A DNA stretch of 48,333 nt, from NCBI GenBank assembly GCA_964368625.1, contig CAYJBH010000022.1:1-48333 (forward strand), given 5' to 3'. Both the position numbers and the translations under genes were made by a program. The DNA is from CAYJBH01 sp964368625 (GTDB lineage Bacteria; Bacillota; Clostridia; Oscillospirales; Ruminococcaceae). Numbering within the stretch: position 1 is the stretch's first letter; each line of letters begins with the position of its first letter. This document shows, piece by piece, positions 41,894-48,333 of this stretch. Below the pieces are notes generated by a model. It was not told the DNA's origin. It did not search any database and worked only from the letters and a program-made list of their open reading frames with translations.

Positions 41894-42721
41894 TTAATAG
41901 TTGAACTGAACTACGTAACCGCCTACGTTGCCATCCCAATTAACATCAATAGAAGAAACTGTCCATGGATTGAAGTTGTCGTAAGATGCGCTGGTATCAC
42001 CGTCTACATCGGTTATGTAAAGCGTCCACTCGGTGTTGAGCCAATCGCCCTGTGTTGCAAAACCGGTAATGTCAATGGTAGATTCTGCCGGTAAAATTTG
42101 CGGTAGAAGGTCCATATCGTAAGAAGCGGAAGCATTTGCGATGCCAACGTGAACCGAATAAATATCGTAGGCTGAGTAGTTATTTAGAGTAAATCCATAA
42201 TTACCGTTAGTATCGTAACCGGTAGAATTTGTATTGTCGTTCGGTATAAAACTGCCGCTAACGGTGCTGACATTTGCTCCGGAGGCATCATATACATTTA
42301 CTGTCGGAATTATGTTGCCAGAGGCATCGTTTAATAGTGTGAAGGAAATTGTATCGCCATTATTTAGGGCAATGCCAATTATTGAATAATAATCACCATC
42401 GTTGTCAAGAATTAAAAAATCTTGGGTTTCTAAAATATTTCCTATTGTCATATCAAAACTTGAACCGGTATCAATCCTTGTTCCGCCCAATAAATCCTCA
42501 CCAAACTCGCTACTGCTGGAGGCTGTAGAGTATAGCTCAACAAAGGTGTAGCCGGTATCATTTGTGGCAACAATTTCTCCCGGGGTTACTGATTGTGTGC
42601 TGTCAAGCTGGCCTTGGTCGGCTTCTTCTGATCGGTTGGCTAAAGGTGATTCAGAAGAATCTCCACAACCAACTAAAAATAAAACTCCGATAACTAGAAT
42701 AATTGAAATAATCTTTTTCAT
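41894..42721 (-). CDS. Lipoprotein with duplicated beta-rich domain
   Basis: A 275-aa lipoprotein. The signal peptide ends at a lipobox (LVGC, Cys19), followed by a Ser/Glu/Gln-rich linker. Two copies of a domain follow. The first opens 'GYTFVELYSTASSSSEFGEDLLGG' (about residues 57-125), the second 'AYDIYSVHVGIANASASYDMDLLP' (about 185-260). Each continues with a '..G.S.DI/MTI' strand and a 'D.DGD.' segment. I chose the ATG at 42721 (GAGGTG six to seven nt upstream) over a GTG at 42730. It may supply a signal to the hybrid kinase encoded downstream. The function is unknown. Confidence 0.88.
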   Translation of the reverse strand: MKKIISIILVIGVLFLVGCGDSSESPLANRSEEADQGQLDSTQSVTPGEIVATNDTGYTFVELYSTASSSSEFGEDLLGGTRIDTGSSFDMTIGNILETQDFLILDNDGDYYSIIGIALNNGDTISFTLLNDASGNIIPTVNVYDASGANVSTVSGSFIPNDNTNSTGYDTNGNYGFTLNNYSAYDIYSVHVGIANASASYDMDLLPQILPAESTIDITGFATQGDWLNTEWTLYITDVDGDTSASYDNFNPWTVSSIDVNWDGNVGGYVVQFNY

Positions 42722-42756
42722 AAATTGCACCTCTATATTACTGATTTTTAAATGTT

Positions 42757-42772
42757 TACTGATATCAGTATA
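42757..42772. promoter_or_regulatory. Palindrome overlapping a -10-like box
   Basis: TACTGATATCAGTA (42757-42770) is a perfect 14-bp palindrome. On the minus strand its start overlaps TATACT (42772-42767), which is placed as a -10 box for the lipoprotein operon; the -35 region is poor. A repressor or activator could bind here. Confidence is low because a 14-bp AT-rich palindrome can arise by chance. Confidence 0.35.
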
Positions 42773-42913
42773 GCATAATGAAAAAATAAAAGGTAGTAAC
42801 TATAGGTTAGATATTTCGGTATTAAAACTTTATGAAAATATTAAAATTCTTTTCGGTAGGAGAGTTAACTGATTGTAACATTAATAGATAGAGTTTAATT
42901 TATACAAAATAGT

Positions 42914-45900
42914 TTAAATTGAATTGTTATTTCGTTTTTCTTTGCCGCTATTAAGCTCTTTTGTTGCCTTCTCATAAAGTGTTTTAAAGTTCGAGCCATG
43001 GTCAGGGTAAAGCGACATTCCAATATTTACAACAATATCTAGTGAAACATCATCCTTTTTATATGTTTTGGTGAGATTTCTATATAAGTCTTCTGCTTTG
43101 CGCTCTGCAAATTCAATACTAATATTATTGCTTATGAACACATAAAACTCTTTATTATGTGTCCGGCCAATGATATCGCTACTTCTAAACATGTTCCTTA
43201 GAATATCACCTACATCTTTTAAGCAATCCTTTGCAAAGTCTGGACCAAAGGTTTCATCAAGGTGGTCGAAGTTCTCAAGCTCTATTATAAAGAATGCACC
43301 GTTATCAATATCTGATGCTGATATTCTTAAATAATTGTGTATATATCTTTCGGTTGCATTTTTATCATAGATACTTATAGATTGATCTGCCTTAGATTTA
43401 ACCTCTAGAATATCCATCTCCAACTTGTGGCCAAATGCTTCAGACATCTTACCAACAACCTTATGGCTTTGTGTATTTATGTCATAGATTGTTTTGGAGT
43501 TGTATAGGTGCCAAACGGGGTCACCATTTGGAAGCTTAATGCAAAATTCGCCATCTGTTTTATGAGGTAAAGAGGAATAGTTGTTTGCAAACTCAATAAG
43601 TTTTGGAAACATTTCTTTGCTTAGTTCAGTTTCGGTAAAGTTTTCAATAATATCCGGAAGGTTAAACCTTTCAGCAAAGTTCTTAGAAAAGCGAATGGTT
43701 TTGGTTTTACCATCAAAATCGAAAAATGAGCTGTTAGTAAGTGAAGATATGCGTGCAATAAAGTCTCTTTCGTTTTGCAAATCGCTATCTGCTTTAGAAT
43801 AGTCGGTTATGTCAACAACAGAGGTATATAGCCGTGTAACACCGTTTTCGTTAATTGCTGTTTTACCGCTTAATCGGTAGGTGTGTTCTTTATTGGCTTT
43901 AGATGTAAATTTGCTGGTAAATTCCATTAAAGCTTGTGGGTCGGTTTCCATCTGATGCCTATAATAATTCATTATTTCAAGCCTACTATTCGGGTCCATA
44001 ATGTTTAACCCACGATTGTTAAACAAATCCCTAATTTCTTCTCTTGAATATCCAATCATATCGAAGAAGTAATCGTTAGCCTCAACAATTGTAAAAGAAT
44101 TATCAAGCTTAGTAACTATTATTCCACTCGGAACAAGTGAACTTGCATATTTAGTATCATTAATATGTTTTATTAAGGGTGTTATCATGGAATCGCTTAA
44201 AGAATTTATGGCCATTATCTTGCCATATTTTTCTTCAAACTGAGAAATGGGCATAGGTTTATCATAAAAATAACCTTGAACAGCATCACAATTCATTGAT
44301 TTGAGTAGTTCAATCTGTTCTACCGTTTCTATGCCCTCAGCAACTACATACATACCAAGATTGTGTGACATTTTAACAATGCTATCAATTAGCATATCAT
44401 CGCGCCTTGCGTTTTTACCCCCAACAAAGAAGCTCTTGTCCATCTTTAAAGTGTCGACATGGAGGTTCTTAAGCATTCCAAGTGAGGAATAACCGGCACC
44501 AAAGTCATCAATAGAAATTTTAAAACCATTCTTTCGCAGATCGTCAAAAAGTTGTTCTATTGTATTTTGTGTTTCAATTGTTGTAGACTCTGTTAATTCA
44601 ATTTCAATGCACTCATGAGGAACATTATGTTTATCTGCAATTGCAACTATGCCATCAACATAATAAGGGTTTTCAAGGTTAAGTCGTGAACAGTTAACCG
44701 AGATGGTAAGTTTGCCTAATCCATCATCGATCCAACGTCTTATCGCCATACAAACAACTTCTAAAACATATTTATCTAGTTCAACAATAAAACCATTTCT
44801 CTCAAAAAGTGGAATGAAATCATTAGGGAACATCATGTTTCCATCAGCTTCTATCCAACGAACTAAAGCTTCTGCCCCAACCAGTTCATCATCATTTGTT
44901 GTAAATTTAGGCTGAAGATATACCTTGAATTCTTTATTTGAAAGTGCCGTATTCATTTTATTTGTGATATCAGCTTCAATTAAAACTTGATTTTTTAATG
45001 TATCATCATAGTCACAAACCATTTCACCTTTAATTGTTTTTGCCTTTACATGCGCAAGATTAACCTTAGACATAATATCATCAAAATTAGTTTCGCCGAG
45101 CTCTATATGATATCTACCAACTTTAAAAGATCCGGCATAATCAATTAGCTCAGGAATTACCTCATCGTAATGTTGGTTAATAGCCTGTGCAAATGTCTCT
45201 AAATCATCAAAAAAGTTATTGCCGGCGAACATTGCAAATCTATCGCTATCTATTCTTGCCACAACTAAACTAGGCTCGTTGAAGCTATCTGTTAATGTTT
45301 TAACAGCCTTTAAAACCCTATCGCCAATATCGTAGCCAAACATTTCGTTAATAGCTTTAAAATTTTCTATATCTATTACTATTATCGAATATTGCTTTTT
45401 TTTGTTATTCTCTAAAACAGAACACATCTCTAATTTTAATTTTGCTAAATTTGCTAGATCGGTTAAGGGATCATAATATGCTACCTTTATCATGCGCTTA
45501 TTAAAAAGTTTCTGCACAATGAAAAAACAAATAACAAGTATAATAATAATCCAGTAAATTATAGTTCCAACCAACATAAAGTAATCTGAGGCTATAATTA
45601 TTTCACTGCTTAATGAATCAACATGAACATTCATTGCTAAGGCTATATCGGTCATTTCAATTGGGTAGTAGATCATTACCTTAGGAGTTCCAAAATAATC
45701 ATAGTAGAACCCACCATGTTGCTCGTTTGAAATATCCGTCTGAGCTTTTGTAACATTATCTATACCCATTTCAGAAACATCCTCTTCAGGGATAATAGAA
45801 GCTCCAATGTGGTTTTTACTGGTTGAATATATTAAGTTTAAATCGGTATCAACAAAAAATATATCTCCAACGTAATCTTTGTTTTGAAAGATTAGTTCAA

Positions 45901-46426
45901 AAAAATCATCAACAGAAATTTCACAAAACAAAAAGGATGTAGTTACATCATTTTTTGTAACCGGAACAATTAAACTAAAAACAATATCATTTGTATGTAA
46001 TGATATACGTGAGTCTGCAATATGAAATTCATTTTTAAGAGCATGGATGAAAAGGTCGTTGTCAGAAAAATCATATACCTGGTTTTTGCTAGAAATGCCA
46101 TTACCATCCATATCAATATAGTAAAGCGTTTCAAATATTAGAGACTGAGTTTGGTTGTTAAAAAAGTCTACTATAGTATCTTTATCAATACTGTTTTTTG
46201 TAACTGAGTCGGCTAATAGTAAAAGATTTTTCTCACTTTCCTTCAATGTTTTTACAAGTATATCGTGATATTGTACGCTTATTTGCTCAAGTTCATCAAA
46301 AGTAGACTCAATTATAGCATTGTTAGATAGACCACGAACCCAATTTAATAACAATCCAATAACTACAATAGATAAGATAACTATTACAGTTATTATATGT
46401 TTTATATCAAATTGTTTAACTTTCAT
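42914..46426 (-). CDS. Membrane sensor c-di-GMP phosphodiesterase (degenerate GGDEF, EAL, PAS, degenerate GGDEF)
   Basis: A 1170-aa protein. A first helix (about 8-30) and a second (about 282-306) enclose a large extracellular Cache-like sensor. The first GGDEF domain (about 320-470) has 'RIDSDRF' where GGDEF is expected, so it cannot make c-di-GMP. The EAL domain (about 490-735) is complete: 'GAEALVRW', 'IELTEST', 'IDDFGAGYSSLGML', 'KMDKSF' and 'VVAEGIET' hold the metal and substrate residues. A PAS domain follows (about 765-880, 'NDYFFDMIGYSREEI'), then a further PAS-like region. A second GGDEF-like domain (about 1010-1165) has 'RTHNKEF' and is also inactive. It would degrade c-di-GMP, opposing the cyclase at 16210-17526. 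Confidence 0.94.
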   Translation of the reverse strand: MKVKQFDIKHIITVIVILSIVVIGLLLNWVRGLSNNAIIESTFDELEQISVQYHDILVKTLKESEKNLLLLADSVTKNSIDKDTIVDFFNNQTQSLIFETLYYIDMDGNGISSKNQVYDFSDNDLFIHALKNEFHIADSRISLHTNDIVFSLIVPVTKNDVTTSFLFCEISVDDFFELIFQNKDYVGDIFFVDTDLNLIYSTSKNHIGASIIPEEDVSEMGIDNVTKAQTDISNEQHGGFYYDYFGTPKVMIYYPIEMTDIALAMNVHVDSLSSEIIIASDYFMLVGTIIYWIIIILVICFFIVQKLFNKRMIKVAYYDPLTDLANLAKLKLEMCSVLENNKKKQYSIIVIDIENFKAINEMFGYDIGDRVLKAVKTLTDSFNEPSLVVARIDSDRFAMFAGNNFFDDLETFAQAINQHYDEVIPELIDYAGSFKVGRYHIELGETNFDDIMSKVNLAHVKAKTIKGEMVCDYDDTLKNQVLIEADITNKMNTALSNKEFKVYLQPKFTTNDDELVGAEALVRWIEADGNMMFPNDFIPLFERNGFIVELDKYVLEVVCMAIRRWIDDGLGKLTISVNCSRLNLENPYYVDGIVAIADKHNVPHECIEIELTESTTIETQNTIEQLFDDLRKNGFKISIDDFGAGYSSLGMLKNLHVDTLKMDKSFFVGGKNARRDDMLIDSIVKMSHNLGMYVVAEGIETVEQIELLKSMNCDAVQGYFYDKPMPISQFEEKYGKIMAINSLSDSMITPLIKHINDTKYASSLVPSGIIVTKLDNSFTIVEANDYFFDMIGYSREEIRDLFNNRGLNIMDPNSRLEIMNYYRHQMETDPQALMEFTSKFTSKANKEHTYRLSGKTAINENGVTRLYTSVVDITDYSKADSDLQNERDFIARISSLTNSSFFDFDGKTKTIRFSKNFAERFNLPDIIENFTETELSKEMFPKLIEFANNYSSLPHKTDGEFCIKLPNGDPVWHLYNSKTIYDINTQSHKVVGKMSEAFGHKLEMDILEVKSKADQSISIYDKNATERYIHNYLRISASDIDNGAFFIIELENFDHLDETFGPDFAKDCLKDVGDILRNMFRSSDIIGRTHNKEFYVFISNNISIEFAERKAEDLYRNLTKTYKKDDVSLDIVVNIGMSLYPDHGSNFKTLYEKATKELNSGKEKRNNNSI

Positions 46427-46482
46427 ACCCCGTGCCTCCGAGCAATATCATTTATCAATTGATGGTACACTGTATCATTTCA

Positions 46483-46511
46483 ATTATATCAATATTTGTC
46501 GAAAAAGTCAA
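46483..46511 (-). promoter_or_regulatory. Strong sigma-A-type promoter of the phosphodiesterase gene
   Basis: On the minus strand TTGACT (46511-46506), a 17-bp spacer and TATAAT (46488-46483). It lies about 57 nt upstream of the ATG at 46426. The rest of 46427-46788 shows no gene or stable hairpin. Confidence 0.8.
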
Positions 46512-46788
46512 TGTGTTAGGTGGGTTATAAAAGAATACTTAGTTATCATATTATATTGAGCAAATATATTATGTATAAAGAATTGCCGTTAATTTGATAC
46601 TTAGTTGAACCTAATAAGACACATAGTTATTACATTGACTGATTTATGTAATATAGTTTTTACATCTAGCTATATTTTTTTCAATATTGTTTTCGGATAA
46701 CATTAAGAAAAAGGTGTAAAACATAACCTTTCATTGAATACTTAACATTTTTTGAAATTCATTTACATTAAGAATAAATGAAAGAATA

Positions 46789-48209
46789 TTGACGCTTAAC
46801 AACGATGACGGACTATCACAGGTAGCTACAAGCATTGCTGATGGCACAATAACTAAAACTGATATAAGAATCTTAGTAATAGACACCAAGGTTACAGCTA
46901 TTGCTGACAATGCATTTCCTGGTTACACAAACATCACCGAGATTATTTTTAACGAAAACAGCAGCCAATTAAATATCGGCTTCGGTAGAAAGCATAGGAG
47001 AAAATGCCTTTGCTTTTATTCCGATCAAATGGATTTATTTTGAGGGTAACATTCCCTCCACCGATACTACGGGCATAAACTCGATTACACAAACGGCAAT
47101 AAATTTTCACGCTGCCGATGCAACCGGCTATGATGAAAATTTTGCTCCGGCCTACTTTATCTCGGGCAAAGTTACCAGTGCAGATGGCTCATCCTTAACA
47201 GCAGAAGTAACAATTAAGTTAAACTCCTTACCAATACTGACGGTGAGCACCGACCAAGATGGCAGCTACAAAATTCCTGCCCAAGCAGATACCGGCTTGG
47301 AGTTTGAGGTGGCCCGACAGGGTTATAGCGTCCATAGCGAATTTATTACTCCTAACACACATAAAGAGAATAATAACATTACATTATCACAAACTTATTT
47401 GTGGGATGATAATACCAGACTCTTACAATGCTCAAACATACGGGCTTTGCAGACGCATTTGTGGCGGGAAGCGGTATAACAAGAGGGGTGATGTATAGAT
47501 TAATTATCGGAGAAAAAATTACAGAAATTCCGGATGATGCTTTTAAAGAATGTTTTTTTGTGGACGATGTTGTTTTCGAGAGTGATGTTAATATCACACG
47601 AATAGGTAACCGTGTTTTCTATGCAACAAAATTAAAAGACACGTATATTCCATCCTCCGTCACCTCTATAGGTGATGAAGCATTCGCATCTACAGACAAA
47701 GTTAGGGACATTACTTTTAATGAGCCAAGCAAGCTTGAAAGCATAGGTAGCAGAGCTTTTGCAGGTGCAGATTTATGCCTATTGAAACTCCCGATACAGT
47801 CTCAACTATAGGTAGCCGTGCATTTGAAGGGGCTAAAAATCTTAGAAGTTTTGACTTTCCAGATAACATAACGACAATAGAAGAAAGCACCTTCGAAGGA
47901 TGTGAAAACATAGCATATATCGATTTTGGAGAAAACACCTCGATTCATACAATAGGTGACAAAGCCTTGCTGGGGTGTGCCGTAACGCTCATAGAAATCC
48001 CGGCAACTATTACGCATATCGGTGCTAACGCTTTTGAAAATTGCACAAATTTTAAAGCAGTTTCCCTCGAACAGGGCAGTAAACTTGAAAGCATAGGGAC
48101 GAACGCGTTTGCTGGAACCAATTTAGCCAACATTATACTCCCGGACAGCACCACCGATGTAGGTGCAGATGCATTTTTAAATACACCATTACTCTTTGAT
48201 TTTCATTAA
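46789..48209 (+). pseudogene. BspA-like leucine-rich-repeat surface protein, frameshifted fragment
   Basis: Four reading-frame segments join into one BspA-type protein. Segment 1 (from 46789) has 'VTAIADNAFPGYTNITEIIF'. The frame shifts near 46975 into a segment with 'VESIGENAFAF' and then a carboxypeptidase-regulatory/CnaB-like domain ('YFISGKVTSADGSSLTAEVTI', 'TDQDGSYKIP'). It shifts near 47420 into more repeats ('ITEIPDDAF', 'VTSIGDEAF', 'LESIGSRAF'). It shifts near 47775 into 'VSTIGSRAF', 'ITHIGANAF' and the stop at 48209. There is no signal peptide or ribosome site at the 5' end, and an in-frame stop lies at 46753. Three frame changes plus the missing 5' end indicate a dead gene. Confidence 0.85.
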
Positions 48210-48333
48210 ATCGTAGCACTCTATCCCAGCGAATATGTACTTGCTTTAATTTGTTTTATTATGTTAATTATGTCTTATTAGCTTTGATATGATAGTTCAA
48301 ATACACAGCTACCTTAAAAACACCTATATGACA

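Noticed and set aside
46560..46788. Promoter and signal-peptide region for the BspA-like gene
   Set aside because: TTGACT near 46637 has no -10 box at a proper distance, and no frame gives a signal peptide or ribosome site, so the 5' end appears lost.
1..48333. CRISPR arrays, tRNA or rRNA genes
   Set aside because: No regularly spaced direct repeats, cloverleaf patterns or conserved rRNA segments were seen on reading the window.

Overview
The window looks like a low-GC, Gram-positive anaerobe of the class Clostridia. The evidence is lipobox-type lipoproteins, YesM/YesN-style two-component systems, MalFG-type sugar transporters without their own ATPase, a PadR-DUF2812 pair, a NimA-like flavoprotein, an EssC-type (Firmicutes) type VII secretion ATPase, and sigma-A promoters of TTGACA/TATAAT type. 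I cannot name the species. No rRNA, tRNA or CRISPR array was seen.

Layout. 1-2.4 kb: PadR regulator, DUF2812 membrane protein and two small unknown genes, with two inverted repeats after padR. 2.5-15.8 kb: a divergent glycan-use locus. Leftward it encodes a lipoprotein binding protein, two permeases and a GH106-like glycoside hydrolase. Rightward it encodes a YesM-type kinase, a YesN-type AraC regulator and a second large GH106-like hydrolase. A pair of direct repeats 22 bp apart next to the transporter promoter is a plausible regulator site. 16.2-25.4 kb: a CHASE-GGDEF diguanylate cyclase, a GpsA-like dehydrogenase, a second binding-protein-dependent sugar ABC system, a membrane-anchored glycerophosphodiester phosphodiesterase, a metallophosphoesterase and a NimA-like protein. 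25.6-30.4 kb: a CydDC-like heterodimeric ABC exporter converging on a membrane-anchored thioredoxin. A decayed IS3-family element sits inside what was the loop of their shared terminator.

30.5-38.7 kb: the most interesting part, a compact type VII secretion (T7SS) operon. Its order is a coiled-coil single-pass membrane protein, EssC (1539 aa, FHA plus three FtsK-like domains), a YukD/EsaB ubiquitin-like protein, five consecutive WXG100 proteins, and a 263-aa tryptophan-free helical protein with an Ala/Gly-rich segment. No EsaA, EssA or EssB homologue and no LXG toxin is visible. The coiled-coil and Ala/Gly-rich proteins are therefore candidates for unrecognised components of a reduced or divergent T7SS.

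38.7-46.4 kb (leftward): a lipoprotein with a duplicated domain, an unknown protein, a hybrid histidine kinase with HPt, and a LuxR-type response regulator whose stop codon overlaps the T7SS operon's last stop. Next comes a large sensor phosphodiesterase with an intact EAL domain between two degenerate GGDEF domains. 46.8-48.2 kb: a frameshifted, 5'-truncated BspA-like leucine-rich-repeat pseudogene.

All functions are inferred by reading the protein sequences; no database search was possible.
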